Position numbers and translations under genes: made by a program. A stretch of 64,000 bases of DNA from Saccoglossus kowalevskii (lineage: Eukaryota > Hemichordata > Enteropneusta > Harrimaniidae): assembly GCF_000003605.2 (NCBI RefSeq), contig NW_003139820.1, forward strand, positions 31,918 to 95,917, given 5' to 3'. Shown one piece after another: positions 35,370-47,900 of the stretch. Position 1 is the stretch's first letter; each line of letters opens with the position of its first letter. The notes under the pieces were generated by a model. The model worked only from the letters and a program-made list of their open reading frames with translations. It had not been told where the DNA came from and searched no databases.

Positions 35370-36294
35370 AGTAGAAAGTATACATGTCAAAACGCACAAA
35401 GTACGTAACAAAATATACACATCGGTGCCGTTCCATGGCAAAGTTCAAGACTCTCAGATTTTTTTGAGAGACAAATCAGTTAAGGCAAGTCCACGAAAAG
35501 TATTAAAGCGAATTTGACATTCCCATATTATGTAAACTGTTTATTAATAATATTATTATTTATTAATTAGCATTAATCATTGTAATTATATACTACAATG
35601 ATCAAACCGAAATTAAACAGGTACTAATAAGGAATAGAAATTGGATGTGTCGAAACAAAAATTATAAATAATTACAAAAAAATATTGTAAGCTGAAAGTT
35701 ATTACATATAGTGTTGGTCAAGCTATTTGTGGTGTTGGAGTATTATGGTTGGTATTACATTTGTGGTTAAGAATTTATTACACTTTTGGTTGGTAATACA
35801 TTATATTACATTTATGGATGATTCAGTTTCACTTCACCAAAACAGCAGTAATTTTTACAAGTTATACCCTTCCCTCAGATTGAAAGTGATACATGTGGAT
35901 AGTGGATAGTCCAAGTTACAATCCCAATATTGTCACATTATTCTCGCTCTTTGTATAGTGAGGTAAATCGGAGCGAGATGCCTTTTTTCACCTAATGTAA
36001 TAAGTTGTCAATAATAGAAAAAAATTAAGACCGATTCTGTAAATGATACTTTTTACTTGGAGAACATTCAATTTGCTACCGGTAATGTCACGTTTCGCAG
36101 TTGCTGGGTTAACATTCTCAGCAAAGTATGCTATGTTAATGTTGCTATATGTTTTTCTACATCGACTAACGTCTGATATGAGATACATATACATTAGGGC
36201 AAAATCGTATTACATGTATTTTGATAAGGACGCATTATACCAATTTTGAAAGATAACGTTCACACAAAACGTAACATTACCATTCTGAAATATA

Positions 36295-39200
36295 ATGTGG
36301 ATGCAATTTCTAAATATCATGAGGATATATATTAGTAATATTCGTGCTATTAAAGAAAAGCTGGACATATCATGCAATACTGAGATAACTGCCCGTGTTA
36401 GTAACGGATCAGATAGAATGGATAGTCAATATGATGGTTTGATTGTAAATTCGATAGCACCTGGCATTGAAGCTCATAACACAAATACTGTGATTCCAGT
36501 CAATTATGGTGATCGTATTGCTTATGTAAGCATGAATGACAATAACAGTACGAGTGGTGGTTATATAACACAACGCAGCCGTCGACAAAGACGAAGACGT
36601 CGTAGTTATGCCGAGGCGCTAGTTAATGGATCGACAAATGAGCTGGTGGCGTCCAAGCAAACAAAATCACACTGTACTCTGTTTATCATCAACATGACCA
36701 TAATACGGACAGCAACCGTCGTCTTCACGTTGTTTATGGCACCTGCAAACTTCCTGGGAATATGTCTATTATTCATAAGCGTGCGAGCATTTTTATCAGT
36801 AGATTTGGTCCTGATAGTGCATCGGACATGATTGAAGCTTATGTTCAGGCAAACTTGAATGAAGTCAATGTTTAATGTGCAAAATTGGTTACTAAATATG
36901 AACCATACTCCTCATTCTGTTTATCTACTACAATAACTGACTGTATTAAACTTATGAACCTCGAATAGTGGCCGAGGTGGGCGATCGTGCGTAGACTGTA
37001 TAACCGTCGTAACTAGCTCACTCTCCATGGCAGATCGCCTCAGAACTGTCACCTACAATTGTACATCTATTAAATCGAGTAGGTCAACTGTCAATAAGAT
37101 GTGCGAGGATCATGATATCTCTCTTTTTCACACTGGCTGGTAAATGATAAATTGGATTATTTATCTTCGACTTTTATTCTCTCGCTTTATCAGTTGTTGA
37201 CATAAAGACTGAAATTTGTGTTTGGCCACCATATGGAGGTGTATGAACTCGGTTATGGTTATAACGTAAAATGGTTCGATGTTGATTGGGGCTGAAATTA
37301 GGAATGATAATAGCGTGTTTTTTCTTCTATGTGTGTACTAGAAACTCATACGACAACTTAGAAGAATATATTAATTATCTCGGTAAAATTAACGTTATCG
37401 TCCAAGCTTTTGACACACCCAACGTTCGTATGTAGGGAACTGGAATGCTGACCATGCGATTCGTGTAAATACGGGTCTTATTATTTCGGACTCTGAGGTT
37501 ATTAGTGAAAGCACAGATAGCATTTCGTATGTTAGTGAGTCACATTCCATTACCTCATGGTTAGACCATTGTATTTCTGTTGTACATCGCTTTATTACAG
37601 ATAACCATAATATTTATGACTGTTGCATCCGATCATTTGCCAATGTCGATTGTGTCCAAAAGGTTGATTCACACCAACTGCCAATTCTCGAACCAGGCTC
37701 AACCACGTAACATACACATTAATTGGACTAAAGCAAAACCACACAATAAAATGATAAAATATACAAAGCATACTAAACTATACTTGAAAACCATTGCTAT
37801 TCCAGAGGAAGCCATTTGCTGCTCATATATTATTTATGAAGCTAGTTGTAACTGTAGTGACATTAATCAGCTCCACAAAGATATTGTGATTGTACTGAAA
37901 AAGCAGAACATTTATCGTTTAAAGTTACATCCACGGTCAGTTTTGTTCCAGTTCCGGGCAGGTGTTATTAAAGACGCCCATGATTTCATTTACTATATGA
38001 TGCAATCATCAAGATCAAAATTCAAGCCTGCACTTCGTAGTTGCAGTAAGAATGAAACACCAGAACCAGAAATTGTGGATATGTGCCAAGTGGCCGATCG
38101 TTTTGTAGCTATTTTGAATTCCGTGAAAAATAATCAATATAAAGCGAAAGTTCAAAATTATGTATCTAATGCAGATATTGTGAACATTACCGGTAAGCTA
38201 CCAACTCAAATGTTACGTGGCTGATGGTCTGGGCGCCGAGAATCTTAAGTATGCTAACGCATGTGTTAATGTGCCTTTGTCTATATGCATCTCATCCATG
38301 TTTTTCCACGGATATATCCCTCCTAAGATGTCAAACGTTATCATTCTTCCTCTATTGAAAAATAAAAATGGAGATGTAACCAGCACGAACAACTGTCGTC
38401 CCATTGCTATTAGATGTGAACTGTATCTCTCAATCAATTTGGTTTTAACAATTTCAGTTTTTCGTTTGAAAAGAGCTTAATCGTCATAACTCTTTTGGTA
38501 GTAATGTCTTTGTTTTTCTTAATGCGTCAGAAGCTTTTGACCGAATAAACTACTGGACACTGTTTAGCAAACTAGTAGACCGTCTGGTTCCACCATACAT
38601 CGTTCTATTTCTTGTGAACTGGTATTCCTCGCAATACTACTCGCGACTATTTTCTGTATTCAGTGTGTATGTGGATAACTTGAAAATCAAACTCAATAAT
38701 ACCATGTGCGGGTGCCTAGTTGCCAAAACCTTATTTATACAGATGACATGTGCGTGATCGCGCCCTCTATCAAGGGTTTGAGAAAACTTCTACATGTTTG
38801 TGAAATCTATGCGATCCATCATGATATTAAATATAATTATACCAAACAAAATGCACTCACTTTTCAGGATGTCTTAAACTTACCACGTTCCCTTTAATTA
38901 CTATATACGGTCATGACATTAGCTTTGTTGAGAACTGTATTTATCTCGGTCACGTATTGACAACGTGTGTAAATGACAGAAGGGATATTGACAACCAGAG
39001 ACGGTCGTTCTGCATAAGAGCTAATAGTCTTTTACGTGGATTCGCCAAATGCAGTTATCGTGTGAAATGTATTTTATTTAAAACTTTTTGTTCCAGATTT
39101 CATTGAAGCCAATTGTGGTGCACGTACCGTAAAGATAACATGAACGCTCTTAAAGTATGTTATATATGCGCTCTGCAGACGGTTTGGTTATCCAAGTGAC

Positions 39201-39400
39201 TGTAGCGCTAGTACTATGTTCGTCACAAAGCGAATTAATTTGTTTTTGTGTATTTATCGTAACCTCATTTTGAGTCTGTATATTTCTGACATACTGTGGA
39301 AGTCAGCATTTTTCTAACACTGGACAAATCAGCTGTAGTAACTTTCACAATTGCTTTTTTTAATCCTGTTCTGCTATGGATCTTATGATTTGAATTAAAG
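36295..39400 (+). mobile_element. LINE (CR1/L2-like), broken copy
   Basis: The ORF1 region at about 36295-36970 has the basic RSRRQRRRRRSYAEAL stretch and later an IFISRFGPDSA..MIEAYVQA block, followed by a WP...VRRLY motif. ORF2 follows: endonuclease start near 37040 (TVTYNCTSIKSSRS), reverse transcriptase with GLGAENLKYANACV at 38220-38290, then NCRPIAI, NASEAFDRINYWTLFSKLVD at about 38523-38582 and a YTDDMCVIAPS motif equivalent to YADD near 38740, and a C-terminal part (YLGHVLT, LWCTYRKDNMNALKVCY) to about 39380. Frameshifts split ORF1 at about 36700 and ORF2 at several places, and part of the endonuclease is missing. It is dead, and inserted in intron 1 of copy B in the sense orientation. 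Confidence 0.88.
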
Positions 39401-39636
39401 CAATAATAATATATTCAACAGCATTTTCAAAAGTTAAGATCAAGTACGGTCCGAGCGATTTTTTTTCACATACTAAACAGTTCTTTTCCGATGACCGTTT
39501 ATCGTATGACTATCGTTCGTGAAGCGTCCCAAATGGACGTTTTTTTTTCCATTACCGTAGATGCCTCTATTGAACGGGCCCGCAGCTACACTAAGTTACA
39601 GACGTAAAAGCAAAAAAATAGCTTCTATTTTGTTCA

Positions 39637-39796
39637 CTGTTTTCTGCAAATGGAGTTACCTTTAGACTTCATGGTTACGGGAAACACCAAATCACTTGGA
39701 ACGTTCAGTCAGTGTGAAGCAGTCAAGGATACCCCTACTGAGTCGTCGTTTGATGCGAATTACTGCCTAGTTACTGTTTATGCATTGATACTACCA
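39637..39796 (+). pseudogene. Copy B exon 2
   Basis: It is almost identical to exon 2 of A and C over most of its length, but the acceptor reads TTCACTG instead of TTCACAGTG, and two bases are missing in the ANGE codons. Both changes argue that this copy no longer encodes the NRF domain. Confidence 0.88.
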
Positions 39797-40337
39797 GTAA
39801 GAAAACTGTGCTTTCATATATGCATATGTACAACAAGATAAATCAATCTTTTCACATACATTTCATCGACAAACGACCACAGATCAAAACAATATTGACG
39901 TCTCCAACGGCATTCCAGAATACCATACGTATAATTAAAAGGACTAAACAAATACAAATATAATAATTGTGCACGAATACACATGTTCTGTCAAAGACGG
40001 AAAGGAAACGATTTACGCTAAACCCTCTCTATATTAACTATATAATCTTAGACACTAAACTTGGCATAGTCAATTTGGTTTCAAATAATTGTTACATGCG
40101 TGTTATCAATTATGTCAATATTATTATTAATGTAGTCAATTATAAAAGCCTTTAAATTTACAGCGTTAATATGAATGGAGAAATTCAAATTTTCAGTCAA
40201 TACACTTACAGTAATTCACTGTTTATGGTACAAATAAATTATTAGTAAAACTTTTGGCCATAAACTGCTTTATTTTATTATTCATAATTTAATTTCAATG
40301 CACTACACCATGTCTCAACTAATTAAGGTTGTCTTAG

Positions 40338-40466
40338 TCGTTTAAATTAGGATATTGTGTTCCTAAGTCATGTGGAAACGAAGATGTTGTCACAATAGTG
40401 GAAACACACAATTATAGAAGAAAATAACAACGATTATGATCTGGATGCGGGGGCCATAGTTACAAT
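40338..40466 (+). pseudogene. Copy B exon 3 and fused remnant of exon 4
   Basis: Exon 3 (SFKLGYCVPKSCGNEDVVTI) is clear, but its donor and the following short intron are replaced by a brief A-rich stretch. That stretch leads to a stop and then to the last part of exon 4 (DYDLDAGAIVTM). Confidence 0.85.
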
Positions 40467-40864
40467 GTAGGTACAGGTCCAAGGTTTTGTCGTTTTATAT
40501 CAGAAAAACTACAGTCTTAATTATTTACCTGTAGAATTTGAAATAACCGTATCTTGAAATAAAAATTGTCATAGTTGTAATTTGGCAATAAAAGACAGGT
40601 CATAAAGTATGCTAGTGTCCGGGGATACATTAGTGTTGCATCATTATCAAATCCGTTGTTCACAATCTTTTGAATTTGAAATCATGGCATAATTACAATG
40701 ACACTTCCAAAGCACTACAAGGAACGGACACACTTCCTGTTCCCGGTTGCACGTGACCAGTTACTGACAATAATGTAGGCGGGACATCACTTGAATCATT
40801 CTACCGATAGACTTGCTGGTTTTCCATTTGACAACACGATCTCTCGCGTATTGTTTTATTCCAG

Positions 40865-40995
40865 ATGTTTCTGTGTCATATTTTGTGTTTTGGTTTTCGT
40901 CGGTACAATATATGATATATACATAAAAATTAAACGGTGTAATCATGAAAAAGAGTCTTTTCGCAGTAATGCTGGCGACAGAACTATACATCAAG
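40865..40995 (+). pseudogene. Copy B exon 5, still open
   Basis: After TTCCAG the exon encodes CFCVIFCVLVFVGTIYDIYI plus a charged linker (KIKRCNHEKES). The donor CAAG/GTAGGT is intact, as is the frame. Confidence 0.85.
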
Positions 40996-41132
40996 GTAGG
41001 TTTTGAACTGGGACGATATATGCAAACATCATGATCAGAATAATTTGTATAATGTAGAAATAATGATCCATGGATTCTATGATTTGATAAGCACATATAT
41101 TACTAATCTTCTTCTGGTGTGCTTTTTATAAG

Positions 41133-41300
41133 GGTATATCCATCAGTTCATCGTGGCGTGTTCGTTCCTGGAAAATGGTCGTAAGATTCTGTCAGCCAGT
41201 ATAACCTCTCCATATCTGCTGTGTTTGTACGGAATACGTGTACTCAGTTTTTCATGGGTGTTCATTGGTCACGTGTTTATAGGACTGCTGATTGTTACTG
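41133..41300 (+). pseudogene. Copy B exon 6, still open
   Basis: The exon encodes FIVACSFLENGRKILSA and LLCLYGIRVLSFSWVFIGHV, with the AT3 arginine and histidine kept. It ends ACTG/GTACTT. It has the same 168-base length as in A and C. Confidence 0.88.
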
Positions 41301-44130
41301 GTACTTGACATTACGTTTTGTTGTTTTCATTACTCTTTGGCTGAACTAGAAATTGAAGGAACAGACAATTATTTCATTGGAAATTCCTAAATTACCGCAT
41401 GTTATTTTTGTAATAGAATTTTAACAGTATGAAACCAGACAAGTTTTTTTTTATGTTGCAAGTTCGCACACAGCTAAATTTACACATTGAAACTAATTGA
41501 AACTGATTTGACTATGTAAACATAGAATGTAAATGCACGGATCTGTTTGTACAGAATGCCAGTTCATCCCTCATTATTTATGTGGACCATGTTAAAAAGA
41601 TCTCAAACCATTATGAGGCCAAAGAAAACAAATACGGTGTTTCCAGTATTAGAGTAGTTAGGCAAGGATTTTATTATTATTTTAGATTTGTTCCCAACAT
41701 GTTCAGTCTACATCAAATACAATCATTTTGAACAATTGGTTTTTGACATGATGATATTAATATCAACTTTTGTTCATTTCCATAAAAATAAAATTTGGCC
41801 TTAATAACAACACAACACAGGTCATTGTTTCAGGTGGAGGTAAGTGACAAGAACTGTTGATCGGTGGCACCATTTCAAGAATGGCAGCTAGCGACAGCAA
41901 CATTTTCACTGATGTATATGTGTATGTAGACATCAGCACAAAGAATTGCACGAATCAGTTTCTGCCTAATAAATTACAGTTAAGTGCATTCCTGCTGTGC
42001 CCATTTATCTACAATAGCAACATCACAAGCATGATAAGAGAATTTATGTTGTACACATTGCAGCCCTTGATGTTTCTTGCATGTGACACAAATCAACCTA
42101 AATAACACAAAAAATGTAGTGGGCCGAACAATGGCCATAAAAAAGTAAGAATGGGTACAGCCAGCCATACCAATTCATGTGGTGAATGAAATGCAATTTC
42201 TTGCAGGACTTTCTGCTCAATACTACACAGTGTGTGGTAGCCTATGCCGAATAATCAATGGCGTGGCCACAAATGAAATCATGAAAATCAATCATGATCA
42301 CATACTTCATAGACACTATAACATTACATTAATAAATCATATCCATGCCCCATGCTACATCCAAGGTCATCATTTCGCCAATGCCATTCCTGCAATTTCA
42401 TTATTGGTGGCTGCATAGGCCAGACTATTAATATACACATATCGTATTTACACATTACAAGTAATATACACATAAGTATTTACACATATCGGCCCTAATT
42501 TGTGGTTTTAGATGCTAAATTGATCGATGCATCGTGACAACGGTGGCCGTGCAGGACCGGTAGGTTAGGCAATTGTAACTAGTCGCACCGTGCATGTGCA
42601 CATCACACAAATCATATGAGTTCACAGGCCATAGGCCTAGTAAATCGCTGTCATCATTTTATGTACGATTCAATGGCAACGACATGCTTCCGCGGTTGCA
42701 ATGGGACGTCACGTTTATTTTTGGCCAATAGATTCCCTGATTCATGACATCATGTGCCAATAAATCATGAAAATCGGCTTTGTTAAGCGATGAAGGCGTT
42801 TAGTTCAAAACACTGAATAATCATAGCATGGTATGCGGAGTTTTATAGGTAAAGCAACTGTTAAGAATATATTTAAATTTGTGTACCTATAGTACTCTGT
42901 ATGGCGTCCTCGGTTGGCTGGCAAAATAATCTACGTCATCGAAATGTGCGTGTACGTGTACTGTAGACAATTTCCATGACGCTGCATTGCATGCGTGGAA
43001 TCGAAGTCACGATTTTTGCGTGTTAAATTATCTCCGCGTGTTTCAACAAATAATTCACTTTTTTCCCGTGAAAACGTCGTCAATCTTATTTTATTAATCT
43101 GAACTTTGTTATAACAGCGCACATTACACCCAAATACGCGTCTTTGTTTGATTTCCGACACCCACTATTGATTCTCGATTCAGTACTAATTACGCGTTCA
43201 AGAATGACCTGGTGATCCTAAATTGACCTCGTATGAAAATACTGCCGCCTACCGCCTGCGTCTAGGAGCTCTGTGGACAAAATGCACTATGCAGTTTGCA
43301 CAGTTTGAACTACGACTTTGGTAGGTAATCTGCACAGTCCAGCCCAAGAATTCGGTTGGCAACTTGCACTATTCCTTCTAGGAGTTCGGTGGGCAGGAGT
43401 TCTAGTTTTAATTTTTAAATTTTCAAGAATTTAGTTCTTCTTGCAACACAATGAATGTCACTCATGATTACGTAGAAATACAATATGACAACTGCAGACA
43501 TTATCTCCATAAACGTCACTAAACGTCATGCACAACAAAGTACTTAGTATTCAATTTTATTTACAGTTGCGGTAACTATTTCAAGTGGTGTTCTCTCTGA
43601 AACAAGTTAAAAAACATTTTACTCGTTTTGAATCACTAATCACTGTAATTCAACAAATTAGTAAGGGTGATGAACAATAATGAACAACACTTGTTTCATG
43701 TACTGAACACAAATTTCGCATACATTTAGGAATTATGTTCAAATAAAAGTAAAATTAGGTTGAACCATAAATATAGGTGAATTCCGATGGTAATAAAATA
43801 ATTCAATGCGTTACGGATGTGTAGACTGTATTATTTTATGTAGCACGATTTGTAATACTTGGGATACCTGTTTCATGAATAAAAATGTTTGCGGCCACGT
43901 AACATTTTTTAGACATAAACACTGAATAATCTTCTTCTTCAGAACCACAGAACACATTGATATGTTCAATAGGAAGTATTGTTTTTACAAATGCAACATT
44001 TAGCTGATTATTTTGAAATTGTCTATATTGCATCTTTATACCAAACTCCTTCAACTCGCTATTTTGCTGCTGTAAATTCGTAATCTCCGGCAACTAATAT
44101 TTAAAATAATCACGTGATTTTATCATTCAG
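41301..44130. other. Region replacing exons 7-12 in copy B
   Basis: None of exons 7-12 is detectable here. The minus strand at about 42168-41980 has a Cys/His-rich frame (CVTCKKHQGLQCVQHKF) that recalls the end of some DNA-transposon proteins but is too short to assign. A minus frame at 44093-43836 (85 codons) is unrecognised. The rest is AT-rich non-coding. Confidence 0.5.
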
Positions 44131-44261
44131 GTCTTCTGTCATGGAAGATTTGGATACCATTGTCACGACTCACATTCAGTGCATACATGATACATCTTCC
44201 TGTCATTGCTATGGGATACCTGAGCCGTGATAGGTTTTTATTCTATGACGTATACAATGTG
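44131..44261 (+). pseudogene. Copy B exon 13 with a single repeat unit
   Basis: The exon encodes LLSWKIWIPLSRLTFSAYMI and then SRDRFLFYDVYNV, ending GTG/GTGAGT. It is shorter than copy A by an in-frame deletion near its start. A second, decayed unit (TTCTATGACGTATGCAATAT) follows at about 44315, showing that the repeat seed predates the A/B split or arose from a pair. Confidence 0.88.
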
Positions 44262-44851
44262 GTGAGTAAACATGTGGTACAGGTTGATATGCTGTGGCGT
44301 ATACATACACATTTTCTATGACGTATGCAATATTGAGTCAATTTACACTGAGAATTTGAATTGAGATATAAATTCCAATTCGCTACAGCTAATACCTGCT
44401 GATACATTGTGAAAGCAAGTAGAATTATGAAAATTCGTTCTCTTTAAGTAAAATTGTTTCATTTGCCAAGGGAACCATTGTATTTTAAACAAAGGTTATA
44501 TTTATTTTGCTTACTGGGTTCTGTTTAATAGTGAATTTAATCTAGATAGTAGTTGGTCATGTTAATGTGTTATCTAGCATAGCACACTTCTAAACTTAAT
44601 TTATTGAACGAGAATGAACCAAATTTGTTATATTTTCATTATATGTTTGTGCCCAAATACCATAATATTAAAGTAAATATATTGAGAATCATCACCTTGA
44701 AATTGAAGCCATATTTTCAAATCATTGTATGAAAACCCCACTCTGCCCTTCAGTCTTATTATTGAGTTCGTCCCTAGAGGTGTCATTTCTTTCTTCATTC
44801 ATCAATGGCAAACAAACAACAACATATACACTTTTTGATTTTCATTTGCAG

Positions 44852-44968
44852 GTTTATTTGATACTTGGGGGAATTATCCTAACTCTTGCTGTGGCGTTTA
44901 CCATATCCGTATTTTTAGAAAGCCCAACCATTGGCTGGGAGAAAATAGTACTGAAGAGAAAGAAGTGA
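44852..44968 (+). pseudogene. Copy B exon 14, still open
   Basis: The exon encodes VYLILGGIILTLAVAFTISV, then FLESPTIGWEKIVLKRKK and TGA. It is nearly identical to copy A, including the upstream intron end. Confidence 0.9.
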
Positions 44969-47900
44969 ACACTGAGAATCGTAACACCTGTGTTACAGTG
45001 CAAAGAAGAGCAGTAATCTCAGCTTCCACGCAATAATTTGTTCTGTGTTTTGAATACCTGACGTTTTCTCCAAAAAGTATGTCACATGTCAGAGAAAGTG
45101 ATATGTTAGATCAGAACGGGAACTTGCACCGTACGCCTAATTCATACTAAACATGTAAACTAAGAAGAAATTTGTGTGGCCGCTATTTTTGAATCACTTG
45201 ATTTTGGGATAAAGTGATAATTCACAAAATCAAATATGACGTATCTTGGAAAAAGAAAATTATTGTGACATGAAATTATAAAATATATGTGATATATGAC
45301 AATATATAAAATATATGACAATGAAAGTTAGACATGCTTTGATAATTAGATCATAAGTTTATTCTCTAGAGTGCAACCAATCACTTTTCTGTTGTAGTGA
45401 GAATAACGTTACTCGAATTACATGCATTGAACTTAGCGTCTTATTTTAAATTGGTAGCGCTCCAAAAATGAGTACCAAAAGAAAAAAAATCAACAACAAA
45501 AATCGAGCGCCTCAGACCTGCCCCTGGAACTAATTAAACATGTATGAGAGCTATTCAGTATGTTCATCATAATGATGAAGTTTCAGTCAAATATGTTACG
45601 TGATAATAAATACAAATTGGTAATAATATGCATGGTTTTCACCTCTAAAATAATACGATATGTATATTATTATAAAAGCAATATATCATTATTCATTAAA
45701 ATTTGTGGCACTGGAGATATTATTCAAATTAAGTAATTAATAATCTCAAAATCAGACACGCGGTGCTCGATTGAACAGACATACATTCTAAACGTTCTAA
45801 ACAGTGTTTTAAGAACTTTTAAACCAAGAGTTTTGTCGGAGCGATTGGCTTTGTGAACATTTTAAAAGTTTTTTTTTGGCAGATATAATGATCTTGTGGT
45901 TAAATACAATAACACCATTAAAAATATGATCGCCGTGTTATCAATATAACTTGGTTGATGACATCAGCGTCCATACAAAAACACTCGATTGGGACTCAGA
46001 ATGATATATTGTTTGTGCCACGTGTGGGGCAGATATGTGCACTCACTCGACATTACTCTATATATACTATGGAATCCTTATGCTATTCTTTTACTTATTT
46101 GACAATAAAATGTACTGCACTTGTCAGTTGTTTTGTTCCCGTGAATTGTTTTTATCAAACAGTCTTTTGTTTTTGTGTTCTTAGACTTTTGTTTTAATGA
46201 TCTACGACTGAGTATGTTATTTATATTTACATTGTGTACTACGCACATGGAAGTCAAATATAGTTTGTACTGAATGAATAGCAGCTTGACTCAATCATTT
46301 AACAGTAATATCCGTCTGTTCCATAGTAGGACATAGATGATCTTGGAATATGTACATACCTGATGAGTGTTTGGTGAAAATGTGTGCATATTAACTACCT
46401 AATTCAAATTCAAGCATTTTCACTTTTTTTCACAGATTCATCTAGTAATGTGCATCTAATCACTCTAAGTGCGCATACATGACGCGTAATTTGGAGCCGT
46501 CGTTTTGCAGTTTGTTACTGTGGCTAAGTGAGGCCCGCGTTTGTGTGCAGTGAAAAGAGACATGAGTTCAAGTCTACATCTTATGTGTTCGTAATATGCC
46601 TGTAATTTATACTAGTTCTAGTGACCAAATGACAAATCTTGGCTTGTTATGTTCAATTTAGTTCATTTTGTAATTCCATCAGTTAAGGATTCGTTATGTT
46701 GTACAAAAGTATTAATATTAAGCTTACATATTAGATTACATGACAAATTGTCAGACGGACTTAATCCAATATGGTCAAAAGGAAATTTACGAATCCAAAA
46801 CACAAAATAAGACAACCAATAAGGCTTTTAGGTACATAGTTACATCAGTACCTAACATAAATCTTCCATGAAGTGCTGCATAGAACACATTTACACTTTA
46901 CCTCAAAATTGTTTAAATTTTAAATACTGTGGGGTTTCAATCTAAAACGCAGTAATGTTCCAAAAAGTTTCGAACAATTTTGTATTCGATATTTGATGGC
47001 ATACCCATATCAACAATCAATATTGCGGAATGTATAGAGCTTATTTTTGAGATAGCATTGGGTTGAGTAAGAGGTGCCAGCACACGTATCAGCAAAACTC
47101 TTGCGCAATTTGTAAAATAATAGTAGCTATAAATTTATAGATTTTCAATAAACAGTTTTATATATATTCATAGTAGTTACTGAATTGCAACCTATTTGTA
47201 GAATAAGAAACTGTAGAAAATGCATTCTGCTTATGAATACGAATGTTGCTAAAAACAAAAACATGTGTGGACCAACGGTCAGAACAATGGATCACATGAC
47301 CAAATTTATTAATGATAAACCATAGTTGATTTACTCTGCAGTATGAATCAATTCACCAGTAAATTATTTCTTGTTCCTATAGCATCAGTAATTCTCTAAT
47401 GGGTGTGTTCAGTTATGTGTGATCATTTACTAACTTCACATCTTTTAAATACATGTTTCCATGTCGTCATGGAGGTCAGCATCATCCGTTATCAGCATCA
47501 TCAATTTCATTCGAATTGCAAAGGAAAAGTCTCATATTCTGGTGTAAAATCGCATAGAACCTATAGTATAGGTATAGTGAAATTGGACACTACAAGACAT
47601 ACATTTTGTTGTGTGATGGTTGTCTGAAGGGTCCACCAATGCCAGTAAATGCTAGTTGTTCTGTGTCTCCGTGCTGAATGGGGGGGGGGGTATTTAGACC
47701 CACGCAGGTTCCAAGCATTACTAATTTCCGGAGGTTGGCATGTCAACCAGATTCCGACTGTGTGGTCACCACAACACTGGTAGCTGGGCAGTCCGCAGTA
47801 CAGTTTTCAATGAACTAGTATATTCAAGCGTTCGAATATCAGGTGGTTTCCACGGTTATGTTGATACTCGTGATCGATAGCCAGTGTCTAATTACACAAA

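Larger units (their letters stand above)
30403..44968 (+). pseudogene. NRF-6-like acyltransferase copy B, decayed
   Basis: Recognisable exons are 1 (30403-30735), 2 (39637-39796), 3 (40338-40406), a remnant of 4 (40431-40466), 5 (40865-40995), 6 (41133-41300), 13 (44131-44261) and 14 (44852-44968). Exon 1 has an early stop in the signal peptide. Exon 2 has lost its acceptor AG and two coding bases. Exon 4 is truncated and its intron with exon 3 is gone. Exons 7-12, the core membrane helices, are absent. Exons 5, 6, 13 and 14 remain open with good splice sites, and exon 6 to exon 13 is phase-compatible. Intron 1 holds a 1.5-kb minisatellite and a LINE. The copy cannot make a full acyltransferase; a short transcript from the 3' half is possible but unproven. 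Confidence 0.9.

Noticed and set aside
33816-35517. Three long overlapping plus-strand open frames (511, 405 and 355 codons)
   Set aside because: They are produced by the 19-bp minisatellite in all three frames, cross an N gap and lack any codon preference for one frame, so they are not taken as genes.
41980-42168. Minus-strand Cys/His-rich frame resembling a DNA-transposon C-terminus
   Set aside because: Too short, and the cysteine spacing does not fit a named zinc finger well enough.
43836-44093. Minus-strand 85-codon frame in copy B
   Set aside because: No recognised domain and no clear exon borders; could be a chance frame.
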